From Paracamarosporium sp. OC-R06-R3 (taxonomy: Eukaryota; Ascomycota; Dothideomycetes; Pleosporales; Didymosphaeriaceae), in contig JACVRA010000341.1 of assembly GCA_019828545.1 (NCBI GenBank), positions 83,905-147,904 on the forward strand: DNA of 64,000 bases, read 5' to 3'. The position numbers and the translations under genes were made by a program. The notes under the pieces are model-generated. The model saw only the letters and a list, made by a program, of their open reading frames with translations. It searched no databases and had not been told where the DNA came from. Each line of letters begins with the position of its first letter. The stretch's first letter is position 1. This document shows positions 20,163 through 31,669 of this stretch, piece by piece.

Positions 20163-20691
20163 GCGGACACAAATATTTCTCTTTCCTTTTCTCAACACGA
20201 TATATGGGTTATGTATGGCGTTCTGTTGATCTGCTCCGATGAGACGCGATGAGATACTCAACGGCATAGGATTGTTTTAGCGGAGGTGTTTCGGTGCATC
20301 GATGTATGAGTGTGGGTTTTTAGGTTGCAGGTATACAAAGCGTACTATGTGCGGTTTGCAATCGATCGGGCCAGTTGGGCTATTTGCTTTCGAATTCCTG
20401 CGCTTTGGTTTTGCTTGTGTGATTGGTTGTTTCGTTCGAATGTGTTGGACATGGTATCGTGCGTCTCGTCTTGGGTTTACGTACGCGGGTCACAATGGGA
20501 TGTAGCGCTTACTACATACATGATGCAGGGAAGCAGACGGGGCTTATCATTCAACTATAACACCAACACCCGCCAAATTCGGCAATCTCACTACACGCAT
20601 ATATCATTAACATCCCGCACAAACACATATACGTACCCACAATCCTTCCTTAGCTCTCCTCCCATCCCTCCCCTCTATCAACCCACCCAAT
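20163..20691. other. Convergent intergenic spacer
   Basis: This 0.53-kb spacer separates the 3' ends of UBC6 and the sugar transporter. Its right end is CT-rich (about 20630-20705). A TATA-like or structured element is not evident. Confidence 0.45.
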
Positions 20692-22629
20692 TTACTCCCC
20701 TCTAACCTCCTCAACACCAACAACTTCCCTCTTCCACCCGTTCTCCTTCCCCTCCGCATCCCCGTCCCGCTCCGCAACAACCTTCTCCTCACTAACTTGC
20801 CTTCCCACACAAACGTACTTCCTGAATCGCCGCGCACCAAGCCTCGCCTCGAACATTTCGTCCACCTCCTCGAGCGTGCGGTTCTTGATCTCAGGCAAGA
20901 AGAAGTAGATCCACACGACGGTCACCATGCATGAAGGGCCCCAGATCCAGCCTGAGTTGCGTTAGCCGTATCCCATCAAGAAAAACTCTCTTGCACAAAA
21001 ACCTCTCCTCGAAGACAAAAATGCGGGGAAAAACAAAGGGGAAGGGGAATAAGGAGGAAACAGGGACGACATACCATACTCCGGCCCCCAATTCAGCGCA
21101 TCAGGATTAATAAAGTACGGTGCTGTGAAGGTGGCTAGCCAGGCGCCTGCGAAGCCGACGGCGGCGGCGAGCCCGAAGGTGTAGGAGCGCAGGCGCTGAG
21201 AGGGGATTTCCCCGCCTGCGAGCCACGCGTAGGTCGCTACCATGCCGTTGTAGCCGCAGATGTAGATTACGGACATGGCTACTATGACCTATGGTTTTTT
21301 AGTTGGTTGGTTGGTTTGGGAGGGGGGTAGGGAGGGGCGGTGAGGGGGTAGGGGGTGAGGGAGGGATAGGAAGGAAGGGGAGGGAAGGGGATACGGGGGG
21401 ATAGGAGAAAACTGTATATACCTTTCCTGTGCTGACAGTTCCGGGCGAAACGTGGTACACTGCTGCAACGATGAATTGCGAGACGCCGCAGATGAACATG
21501 CCTATCATAAGGAAGACGCGTCTGCGACCTATCTTCGAGATAACGCAGCTGTTGATTATGATAACGACGACACCAACGGCCGTCAAGATACACGAGTTCT
21601 GGAACTCGTTTCCAACTCTGGCCATTTGGAAGAAATATGTCCCGTATGCAATCATGAACATTGCTCCGGACGCGGCTTGGATGGAAACGGCTGCCACAGA
21701 CAACAGTGTTCTGCGGCGGTCGACGGGGTTCTTGAGGATGTCGATGAAGGAGGCGCTGCTGGCGAGTTCTTTCTCTGCGAGGATCGCGGCTTGGATGTCG
21801 TTTAGTTCTTCTTGGACGGCGTCCCTGTTGGGGCGCATCCACATGAGTGATGCCCGCGCTTGCTCATGCTTTTCTACGAGAATTAGCCAGCGGGGTGACT
21901 CGGGGATGAAGAAGAGGCCGATGGACATGAGAACTGGGACGATGTAGATTATTCCGAGGGGAATGAGGTAGGATGTTTTTCCATCGAGGTTGTGCGTCGC
22001 GTTGTCGACGACTGTGCCAATGAGCGTTCCAATGGATGTCCAGGATTGGAAGACGGAGATCATGAGGCCGCGGTAGCGCGCTGGCGCACTCTCCTGGTGC
22101 TCGTTAGCGACGGTTTATAAGGCTGAGGCTAGCAAGAACATACTTGGATGTATAGCTGGGCAAAGGTCATGTACCACCCGTTCGCGAGCCCGATCAAGAA
22201 ACGACCGGCGTATATTCCGGAAAGATTCGTGGTAGCCATCATGATGACATTCGAAACGCAGCAAAGTATTGACGCAATCCAGAGACATTGGCGTCGGCCG
22301 AGCCAGGTCGCTGCAATGCCAGCGCCCGAGGAGCTGATGAAGGCTCCGAGGGTCATTAGGGAGGATATGAGCTGCTGGCGTTCGGGGGAGATGTTGTAGC
22401 CGGTTGGGCTCGTGGGGTCTTTGTGACCAAAAACCTAGAGATCCTGTTAGTGGTGCTGTGGACGCAATTGAGGCTGTTCACTTACCTCGTTGAAGCCGGG
22501 CATGGCTTGCAAACCGCCGATTGCGCCAAAGTCAATGCCATACTGGAACGGGCTCATAGAGACGAGCGTGCACGCGAGGAGACATCTCCAGTTCTCCCAG
22601 AGACCTGCACCAGTCGATGCTTCAGGCAT
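20692..22629 (-). CDS. MFS sugar transporter (SP family), five exons
   Basis: Exons on the minus strand are 22629-22486, 22434-22144, 22093-21422, 21288-21075 and 20951-20692, giving 526 residues. All junctions keep frame; introns are 51, 50, 133 and 123 bp. Sugar-porter marks are present: AATWLGRRQCLW after helix 2, AGRFLIGLANGWY, the central PESPRWLI motif followed by a charged loop, SKIGRRRVFL in the second half, and a final EIKNRTLEEVDEMFEAR. It is a twelve-helix proton symporter of the plasma membrane, likely for hexose, disaccharide or a related polyol. The exact sugar cannot be inferred. The C-terminal tail of about 60 residues is charged and probably cytosolic. The third intron is a long G-rich (plus strand) tract. 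The gene is divergent from the P450 and close to GH131, consistent with carbohydrate use. Confidence 0.92.
21300..21416. repeat. G-rich low-complexity intron tract
   Basis: The plus strand is almost pure G/A/T with many runs of three to six G within about 100 bp. It lies inside the 133-bp third intron of the sugar transporter, so the transcript is C-rich here. The G runs could form quadruplexes on the non-coding strand. Confidence 0.7.
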
Positions 22630-24510
22630 GGTGATAACGACCAACGAGTTCTTCTGAGGTACTTCAATGTCTCAGAAAGAGATAACTACTGACATCTACA
22701 GCAGCGATGATTTGGATGAATGGAGGCACAATGGAAGCTTGCTAGAAATGTATGCGCTCTCGTGGCAACCGAGAGGACACGCACATTCTTGTCCCCTTGT
22801 TGCAGACCAATTCACATTCATATCACACCTGCAGATCGCCTTGCAGCCAAGTCACGGTCCAATATCTGCCGGCGATCCCATGCACGTTGGCGGGCCCTAC
22901 CCCGGACTCTGCTGCAAGCTAGCGAGTGAAGATGCGGGGGAGGGGCCAGGTTCACCAATTGACTTTGTGTTCTTCTCCAAATGCCCCATCGTATTGTTTC
23001 ATAGCGGGCTATGTGGAGAACGCTCCCGTGCTGTGCGGCGTTGTAACTCGAAGTAGAATCTTGTTCGAGTCTAAGTCCAGTTTATCTGCACGCGCCACTC
23101 AAATAGGTCCAGATGATGCGCGAGTCGCTCCGCCGGCTCTACCACTTCTTCGGGATGATAACGCCGTGTAACGTGGCGCTTAAATGGCCGACTATTGCAT
23201 ATGGACTACTGCGACGCGACAGCGGGTGGCTGGGAGTTAATCGATGCAGTGCGAGGAACACAGTCAGCCATCTACATGCCGCTTTTGTCGGCCACTGCCC
23301 ATAAGTGATTGGCCGTTTTCGATGAATGCGGTCCAGAACAGTCTTGATACTCGTACACTGGTGTACAACTAAGCTTTTGTAAGACCCAGGTATTCAGTAC
23401 CAGCCGCGAGCCAGCGAACGTCAAAGTTCGTGTTCAATAAACCCAAAAACAGCAGCCATTTGAAAGACTCTCGTTCGCCATACATCTTTGAATATTTTGA
23501 CAAGGCTGATGTCTGAGTAAGGAGAAGCGAAGGAGTCAAGCTTGATAGAGGTAGAAGGACCAAGTCTCGCGATGGGACTTGCCACCGCCGAAGCATGATG
23601 CAAATAAATTCTCCGATGGTTTCAATATCTGCTTTGTCTGGTGCGGCGACGCCAGGATGCACTCGTAGTGTCACGCAGCTAACTTAGTGAGAAGTCGGCA
23701 GTTGTAGCACCTCGATCTCATGATCTCGTGAAAAGGGGACTGCAGGTGAAAAAGAAGACACCAAGCGACGAACTAGGAACAGGAACAAAACCTCTAGCCA
23801 GTATAAATCAGGTAATAGATTTGATAGCTCAAGGTGGTCGTTGGGGTGGCTTCAAAACTGTGTGTAATGGCGAAGGTCGCGATGAAGCTATAATACAAGC
23901 TATTCCATATGTACAACGTCTGTATTATGGAGCTCAAAGCGACGCAAGTGAGAGGTGGTGAGCGCGCTTGGAAGCGATTTGCTATACCTAGCGCGTGCCG
24001 CACTTCCCAGCCTCCACGATCCTAAGTTTGACTTCCAATCCCACACGTCCACAGTCCAAATCCCAATCGATCATCATTAACTTTCTCTATGAATACTTGT
24101 GTTGTAGACAGAAGCGTCACACTACCTATTGAAACGAACGGGCGGCGAGATGGCTTCTTTGACTGTGTTCTGTTTCGTCTTGTACACATTAACGTGTTGA
24201 AACTTCGAACCAATCCAACATGAACACAGTCTTTCAAGCACTGAGGTGTCATCCGGAAGATGAGAGGCTATTCGCCCCGTGTGCCATGCAGTCAATTTGC
24301 CGGTCAATTCAGCCCCACCACCCCAATGTGGGGTTGACCTACGCCATCCTCGAAACAACACAGACACACAATCGCTCGAGAAGAATAGCCATCGTAGTCT
24401 ACGTTGCCTCTGTTCATTAGTCGCTTGATGTAATAGTCGCTTTTCGCGCTTGGCTATCGACAAAAAACCTAAAACTACGTATACTTCCACGATACCATAG
24501 AAGCTCAATA
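22630..24510. other. Divergent intergenic region, sugar transporter / P450
   Basis: This 1.9-kb stretch lies between two divergent genes. Short frames such as 22667-23056 (plus), 23369-23674 (minus) and 23728-23961 (plus) show no family signal. The region probably contains both promoters. Confidence 0.45.
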
Positions 24511-26438
24511 ATGGCTATTGAGCAGTTGTTTGGAGCACTGCCTCTGCACTATCTGCAGCATGGTATCTCCAAATTCGGTGCTACCAATGTCGCCTTCGCG
24601 GTTGTCGCGACCGCTGCCTTGGGTGTACTTGCAGATTATGCGTGGATGCTTTACCTGAGATCGAAGATGGTAAGACTCGGCCATAATGTTGAGATTCAAT
24701 GCTGAATGTTTACAGCCACCTGGTCCACTGCCCCTGCCAATCATTGGCAATACCTTCCAGCTTCCTGATAATAAGCCAGTTAGTTATCAGGAATCAAGAC
24801 ATCTGCGAGGCTGACACGCGTACAGTGGATCTTATTTGAAGAACTGTCCAAGAAATATAACACCCCTCTCATCACATACTGGATCGGACGGTTAGTGATA
24901 CCAAGCTCAATTTGACGACTCATAAATGACACAAACCAGAAATCCAACAGTCTGGATCAACGATGCCTGGGCCGCAAGCGAGTTGCTCGACAAAAGAGCA
25001 GGCATATACTGCTCTCGACCCCGCATGCTTGTATTTGCGGAGCTGGGAGCTGGTCAAAACAACCTGGTCAACATGATTACCACCAGTCCAGAGCAGCGAG
25101 ATCGTTGGCGGGTACAGCGAAAGATCACGCACCAGGGTGTTGGAGTCCAGAAAGTCAGGGAGTATCGCAGCTTTCAGAACGACGAAAGCAAAGTAGTTGC
25201 TTACGACATGCTTAAAACACCAGAAGATTATGTTGCGCATTTCGAGCGCTATGCCACAAGTGTTGTGTCTATTATTGGATTTGGCAGGCGGGTATCTGAT
25301 CACACAGACCCGATTATCAGCGAAGTTATTGCGGTTATGCAGCGAGCTGCAGATCTTAATGTGCCTGGAAAGACGTTCCCGATGCTGCTTGAAACATTCC
25401 CTCGTAGAACTCTCCACTACATCCCCTTCACTCAGATTTACTGACTCCTTGATAGTACTCGCAAAAGTTCCTAACGCGCCTTGGAAGCACGGCCTAGGAA
25501 AAAGAGGCAAATCTCACCGCGGTCACGACTTCTTCTACTCGCTCGCTCATGAAGCCAACGAGAACCCTGGCCATGAGGACTGTTATTCCAAGTTCTTGTT
25601 CAAAGAAGCACCCAAGTACAACTTAAAACCTCAAGAGATATCAGCGTTAGCCGGTAACCTATTTGGCGCGGGATCCGATACTTCTAGCAGCACCTTGATT
25701 ACTGCCGTCCTCGCCATGCGTGCTTTCCCCGAGACTCTGATTCCAGCTTGGGAAGAACTCGATCGTGTAGTTGGCCCCGACCGCAGTCCTTCGTTTGATG
25801 ATGAAGCTAATTTGCCGTATATGCGTGCTTTTGTTAAGGAGGTATTTAGGTGGCGATCCGTGGCTATTATTGGCGGCCAGCCTCACGCACCAGTACAAGA
25901 TGACTACTACAACGGCTGGCTAATTCCTAAGTTAACATGGGTGCAAGGCAATGTGTGGGCGATCCATCATAACGAGCGAGAATTTCCGGAGCCGGATCGC
26001 TTCAATCCGAACCGCTACTTGAAAGATGACCCAGCTGCTCGACCGTTCCCTGGCGAGCGAGGATACATGACCTTTGGGTGGGGAAGAAGAGTGTGTTCTG
26101 GCCAAGCGCTCGCAGAGCAAGGAACATGGTTGACGGTGGCGCGTTTGGTCTGGGGCTTCAAAATCGAGCCTGCGCTTGATGAAAGTGGGAAGCCAATTCC
26201 CGTCGACATTTTCGACTACACGTAAGTCCTCCAGGTTTGTTAAGACGCAAATGTTAACTAGCATAGGAATGGTCTGAACATGCGACCACAACCCTTCAAG
26301 GCCAGCATCAAACCACGCAGCGAACGTATCCAGCAGGCAATCGTTCGCGAAGGTGAAGAAGCGCTCGCGAATCTTGCGCAATACGAGGGCGAGACGAAGT
26401 ACAGAATGAGCACGTTTTACAGCAAACCAATAGACTGA
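24511..26438 (+). CDS. Cytochrome P450, six exons
   Basis: Exons are 24511-24669, 24716-24778, 24826-24890, 24940-25403, 25456-26221 and 26267-26438, giving 562 residues. Five introns of 45-52 bp all restore frame. An N-terminal hydrophobic anchor (about 22-47) is followed by the hinge PPGPLPLPIIGN. The I-helix reads FGAGSDTSSSTL. The K-helix ExxR is Glu379-Arg382 in KEVFRWR. The heme loop is FGWGRRVCSGQ with Cys464 as thiolate ligand. The enzyme should be an ER-bound monooxygenase. It looks like the fungal E-class group I set often annotated as O-methylsterigmatocystin oxidoreductase-like, but that label is generic and no substrate is implied. Only an FMO and an SDR lie nearby, so a small tailoring cluster is possible. 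The C-terminal extension beyond the heme loop is longish. Confidence 0.92.
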
Positions 26439-27080
26439 TAGAATGCAAGGGGTCACACAATAGCACGAAGAACGCATTAATGATTCGTGCAGGTTCTTGG
26501 CTGGGCGCAGTGGTCTTGCGATTGCGGTGGTCTCTTCCTAATGCGGAAGCCTGTGCAATTTGCCTTTCACATAATCAAAAGATTGTTTTCGCAATACCAA
26601 TCGCGAATTCGGTCCTATCAACGGCAGGAAAGCTCATCCGCTTCCGTCCTAACTATTTTCCACAATTTCCAAGAAGTTCCGCCTTTACCTCAAACACCGG
26701 TTCGTCGGTCCGATTTCCAAGCTCGCAACCCTAGCTGCACTCCACAATTAGCCCGAGCCTCAAGCCAGATTGCCGGATGTAAATTACTTGGCGTGCATGT
26801 CTGAGGTCACCAGCCCTACTATAGACCTAATACAGGTAGTATACGTACACTATAGAAGCTTCTTCGAATATTCTCCCGTGCCTTGAGTGGCCCGGCGAAA
26901 TGAACATTGTATATGGGTGCACTGGTGCTCCGGGGTTCTCGATTGGTTGCATGCGCAATATGGCAAAGGGAGAAGATTTGCGATGGCAACCTGGATTGAT
27001 GTGCTCGTCGGTCGTATAAATGGGGGTTGCGCCGGCTTGGGGATCTGTAGCCAGCTCAACAAATTAAAACAATCGCGATC
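26439..27080. other. Upstream region of the GH131 gene
   Basis: This 0.64-kb stretch between the P450 stop and the GH131 start contains no gene. It carries a TATA box at 27015-27020 and a CCGGGG at 26930-26935 that fits the SYGGRG pattern of CreA-type carbon repressors. That hexamer is short and may be chance. Confidence 0.5.
27015..27020 (+). promoter_or_regulatory. TATA box of the GH131 gene
   Basis: TATAAA sits 61 bp upstream of the GH131 ATG, a plausible core-promoter position for a strongly induced secreted enzyme. Confidence 0.5.
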
Positions 27081-28014
27081 ATGCACGCCTTCCTTGCCCT
27101 CCTCAGCGCCTCTGGCGTTCTCGCTGCTCCTGCACTCACAAAGCGCGCAGACATCAAGTGCCCCATCGTCTTCGACGGACGTGTGCCTACCTCCTGGGCA
27201 GCGGATCCCACGAAGTTCGACACATACGCGACCAACACCATCTTCAACCCCGACTACACCAAGGGCAATGATCTTAAATGGAGCGGCATCCTCAAGTTCC
27301 CCAACGTCACGAAGTCACGTTTTGACACCACTGAGCACACTCCCCTCGAGGTGACCATAAGCGACCAGAGCATCTTCCAGCAACAGAAGGGCTTCAGACG
27401 CGCGGGTCTACAGTTCTTGAAGGATGCTGCGGATGGCCCGGGTCAGACTGGTGTGAAGACGCTGCATTTTAGCGTGAAGCAGGATCCCACCAGGCCGCTG
27501 AACTTGACACACGAGTACCTTGTAAGTCTCTATTGTTTTGTCTTCTCCACGAGGAATAGAATGGCATTATGAATCAGACTAATCAAGGAAACAGAACGTC
27601 TGGCACGAGAAGGCAGACTACTCCGCCGACCAAATTCAGTTCCAAACCGGCACCTTGATCGGCAAGGGCTCTGCCGATAAGAACAAGTTCAAGATCCTGG
27701 ACCAGAACAACCAGCAGCTGTACTCGATTGCGACGGATAACTCGCAGTGGCAGAACTTTGCCCTTAAGCTGGACTACACAAAAAACCAGGTCACCATCTA
27801 CTATTCCGTGGGCGATGCTGCGCTCAAGTCTGTCGCTGGTCCGCTCTCCGCTTCGCTTTCTGGCGGTGGACAATACCAGATTGGTATCCTCAAGAAACCG
27901 ACTGGAACTTCGGATGTGGTTAATGGTGGATACCAGGAGAGCAACCTGAACGAGGGACAGATCTACGGTGGCATTTTCCTTGAGGATAGCGCCAACGACT
28001 GTGTGTCGCTGTAA
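27081..28014 (+). CDS. Secreted glycoside hydrolase family 131 (beta-glucanase)
   Basis: Exons are 27081-27521 and 27595-28014. The 73-bp phase-0 intron has donor GTAAGT, branch ACTAAT and acceptor AACAG. The product is 286 residues. A signal peptide (MHAFLALLSASGVLA) is followed by APALTKR, a Kex2-type dibasic site. The mature N-terminus contains CPIVFDGRVP, characteristic of GH131. The body is a beta-rich fold with VWHEKADYSADQIQFQTG and KLDYTKNQVTIYYS, and ends in SANDCVSL. GH131 enzymes act on beta-1,3/1,6- and beta-1,4-glucans of plant or fungal walls. The two cysteines near the ends (Cys of DIKCPIV and NDCVSL) could form a disulfide. Family assignment comes from memory of the conserved N-terminal phrase; the secreted hydrolase class is more certain than exact specificity. 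Confidence 0.85.
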
Positions 28015-28331
28015 CCTGTCAAGTGTAATAACATTATCATGAGGGGTATCGCGGTGGCTTAGGGGTTATCTGTACATATCTTCGCTATATACCTGTGCGC
28101 ACAATGACACCGTGTGTGTACCCATCGGCACCGTTACATTTGGCCCCACAAGATCGTTGCTGATGCTCTCAATCCTTTCATTGTTGGATTTCCACGAATA
28201 TAATGCAATGAGAAGAGAAGCTGTGTTACTATTCCTATGCAGTTGATTGTAAACCCTTTTTCAAAGCTTCTACAAGCACCTATTGCCCATGCCGATTGAT
28301 GACAACCTGAATATGGAAGCGTAATCGCCGT
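28015..28331. other. Convergent intergenic spacer
   Basis: This 0.32-kb spacer lies between the 3' ends of the GH131 and FAD monooxygenase genes. Nothing else is seen. Confidence 0.45.
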
Positions 28332-29688
28332 TTAGGTCAATGCTTTAGCAATAATCTCGTCTCCAACTTCCTCAGCATGCTTCTCCGCGTCATGCCCAAA
28401 TATCCAGTCTTCGCGCGGGAACTGGATGCTCTCTGGATTCTTCTTTACCTTCTCCCAATCTGTGTTATGCCACATATCACGCGTCGTCTCGCCTGTTTTC
28501 TGCACCTTGCGTACTCTCTCGTATCGCACATCTTGGTAGGCTCTCAAGCCACCCCTAATGTTATTCTTACCAGCCTTCCTTAATAGCACCGCAAGAGTGA
28601 CACCATCCTCCAGTGCTTGTGTCGCACCCTGTGCACTAGTAGGCAAAAATGGGTGCGCAGAGTCTCCGAGCAGGCAGATGCGGCCGTGCCCAGGAGCTGA
28701 ACCGTATCCAGAGACCCAGTTAGGCAACGGATCACGATATACTAGTTTCCAGTCTACTAGCTTGTCTTCTGGAGTCTTTGAAATGATTTTCGTGCACATA
28801 GGATCCCAATCGCGGAGGACTTCTTTCACTTCGGACAGCTTGCCGGGAAAAGACCAGGATTCGTCAATGTCGTGTTCGTCGCGGTGAGTTAGAACCCAAC
28901 AGCAATCGCTCCCACCTTTAAGCGTGCTAAAGAGGAAGTGCACGTCGGGCCCTAGTTAAAATATCAGCATTTAATCCCGGATGATGTTTTGTAGAAGGGA
29001 ACCTACCTATCCAGCCGTTGAAAGTATCTCCGTTCTCGCAGAATTGTCTTGTATCTGGATCGGCTAACATGTCTTTGTTGCTAAACCACGACCTCCACAC
29101 CGCATATCCAGAAGATTTCGGCTTATCCTCATAACCCAGAACAAGTGTCCTGGCCTTGCTCCTCACGCCGTCACTACCAACCACCACGTCGCCTTCCACC
29201 CTCGTGCCATCTTCAAGCATAATCCCAGCTGCATTCTCCGTTTCCCAGTAGTTCTCGACACGTTGACCGAGAACTATCTCAACGCCTACTTCTTTTGCAT
29301 AGTTGAACACGATCTCGTGCAGCTCTCCTCGATGGCCGTTGAACACCGGTGCAGTTTCATCTTTAGGTGGAGACCCTTGATTGATGACGATCTCGCCTGT
29401 GTCCCACTTGTGGATGTTGAAGCCGTAGGCAGTTAGGTCGATGGAAATCTTGCGCATGTCACGCGCAACTTCGCCATTCTTCCAGCGGGCGAAGATACGT
29501 CCTGCATTGGGTCCAAAAGATATGATGTCGCCCAAAATCTTTAAAGAAGGGAAGGCCTCGTAGATCACAGGAGAGTGACCTTGTCTAACGCATTCAATGG
29601 CTGCGACAAGACCCCCGAAACCTGCGCCGACGATAATGACTTTGATGCCGGTCTTTGGTTTTGTGCCGTTGATCTCTGGAACTGCCAT
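28332..29688 (-). CDS. FAD-dependent aromatic monooxygenase (salicylate hydroxylase-like)
   Basis: Exons on the minus strand are 29688-29007 and 28951-28332. The 55-bp phase-1 intron has donor GTAGGT and acceptor AACTAG. The product is 433 residues. Group A flavoprotein motifs are complete: the Rossmann GxGxxG in IIVGAGFGGLVAAIE near residue 20, the DG motif in VVVGSDGVRSKAR, and the GD motif in ICLLGDSAHPFLPTSAQGA. No membrane segment is visible. The enzyme would use NAD(P)H and O2 to hydroxylate an aromatic or polyketide-like substrate in the cytosol. I chose ATG 29688 (AAGATGG context); ATG 29730 would add 14 residues and has a weaker context. It is divergent from the SDR gene and close to the P450. 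Confidence 0.9.
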
Positions 29689-30499
29689 CTTTGAAAGCTT
29701 AGATTCGTCAATCTTCGCACGAAGGGGCATACGTTTATGCAATTCAAAGACAATCAGAAAGGAGAGATTAAGCTTGAAGAGTGTGTAGAGATTTGTGGAA
29801 CATGCACTTTGGGCACGTTCATCGCTGCAGAACAATATCTTCAGGGCAGTGGGGCACCGTGGCCCGGGTTATCTCCACCGCCATCCTCCTATAGGCGCGT
29901 CCATCGTCCAACAGACATGCCTAAAAATCACCTGATTCCGTTCCATTCAATCTAGGTAGCATGTCTCCGAGGCGTGGAACAGCCGAAGTATATTTACACG
30001 ACTGCCGTGTGCGATGGCGCTCGACATGCCATTAGGCAGCCGTTAGCTACGCACCTTGTGCATGATAGCCCATTAGTGGCGTGCTTGTGGAGAGCTTTAT
30101 CCAAAAGGATACGTGAGTACATGACGCGTGACCTTGGTATTGATCTTGGAGGAGCGATGCCCCACATGCTCGCCATTTCCCCCGCAGTGCGACCCCGCAT
30201 CGTAGGATGAAATGCACTTGTCTGCATTTGGGCGAACATCCCTCCAAACTCGACCTCGGTAACATCGTAAGCATGGAGCATGGAGAACCTGGAATGTGAC
30301 CATGTACCTCATCTCAAAGTGGTGTTTGCCATATTCCCGGTTTGATGTGCTTAAGCGATACCCTGGACTCAGGTCCGTATGAGGAAGACCGGAAGGCCCC
30401 CAAGACACAGCCTTCTGCTTCGTGGGGCTCTATTAAGTCCATGCATAACCGTTCACAGTTGTGTTTCTTCCAGGAAACTGAGTATTTTTCTAGTTCGAA
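29689..30499. other. Divergent promoter region, FMO / SDR
   Basis: This 0.8-kb stretch separates two divergently transcribed oxidoreductase genes. Overlapping short frames on both strands (29974-30619) show no coding support. Shared regulation is possible. Confidence 0.45.
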
Positions 30500-31669
30500 A
30501 TGTCTGTATTGACACATCCCGAATGGAACCAAGAGACAGGAGGTCTCGCTGTCGCGAAGGCATTTGCAGAACAGATAAATGGAAAGACCGGTATATACAA
30601 CTTGATCTATGATACTCAAAAGTACTTATAGATTGTAGTTCTCATCACCGGTATATCGCCCGAAAGCATTGGTTCCTCGACAGCCCTTAGCATCGCCTCG
30701 CAATCGCCATCTCTCCTCATACTCGCCTCCCGGACCCAGTCTAAGCTCGACACTGTGACAAAATCTATCAAAGATGACTATCCCAATATCAACGTACACA
30801 CGATTGCTCTGGATCTCATGTCACAGGACTCGGTCAGGAAAGCCGGCGCCGAAATTGCTCATCTGACCTCTCGCATCGACATCATTATCAACAATGCAGG
30901 CATCATGACACTCAAACGCCAGCTCACAACTGAAGGCATTGAAGCACAGTTTGGCGCAAATCACATTGGCCATTTCTTGTTGACCAATTTACTAATGCCA
31001 CAGTTGTTCGCTGCAGCCAAGTCGAACGCTCCAGGTGCCACCCGTGTGATCAATCTGACAAGCCTAGGACACCGACTCAGTCCAATTCGATTCCACGACT
31101 ACAACTTCGAAGGCAAAGACTTACCACCGGAAGAGCAGCATCCGCCGCTCCCCCCAATATTCGCCAACGATCAGGAGGGTGTGTACAATGGCTATGTTTC
31201 GTACGGACAGGCTAAGACTGCAAATATTCTCTTCTCCGTGGAGCTGAATAGGCTGTTGAAAGAGAAAGGGATTGTTAGTTATGCCGTACATCCAGGGTGT
31301 AAGTCAGCTTTCTTCCAGCTAAACATGAGAGGTGCAATAAATTAACGCTGCATAGCTATTTGGACAGGCTTGAGCAGAGATCTTGATGCAGATGGTGAGG
31401 CGGCGATACGTGCAACGAGTCCTTTCTGGAAGAACCATGATCAAGGTGCCTCGACTACACTGGTGGCTGCCTTAGACCCCGCTCTGAAAGGTAAGGGATG
31501 CAATTCGAATGAAACTCACTGCGGCTAACATAATGATTAAGACCCGAAGGGAGTTCTTTTGCACAATTGCCAGATTTTTGATGCCGCCCCGCACGCGACT
31601 GATGAGGATATTGCGAAGAGATTATGGGCATTAAGTGAGAAGCTTGTGAAGAGCGATTTTAAGCTTTGA
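30500..31669 (+). CDS. Short-chain dehydrogenase/reductase, four exons
   Basis: Exons are 30500-30590, 30639-31298, 31356-31490 and 31542-31669, giving 337 residues. Introns are 48, 57 and 51 bp. The first acceptor is GATTGTAG, chosen because it restores KTVLITGISPESIGSSTA with the cofactor TGxxxxxxG turn at 34-42. Other SDR marks: NNAG at 115-118, Ser172 in INLTSLGH, and Tyr219-x3-Lys223 in YGQAK. The third exon begins in SIWTGLSRDL, typical of the WW-domain-oxidoreductase/retinol-dehydrogenase-like branch. It is a probable cytosolic NAD(P)-dependent oxidoreductase. The turn region has a two-residue longer loop than the TGxxxGIG standard, common in this subgroup. The pairing with the FMO upstream suggests a shared pathway but this is inference. 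Confidence 0.9.
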
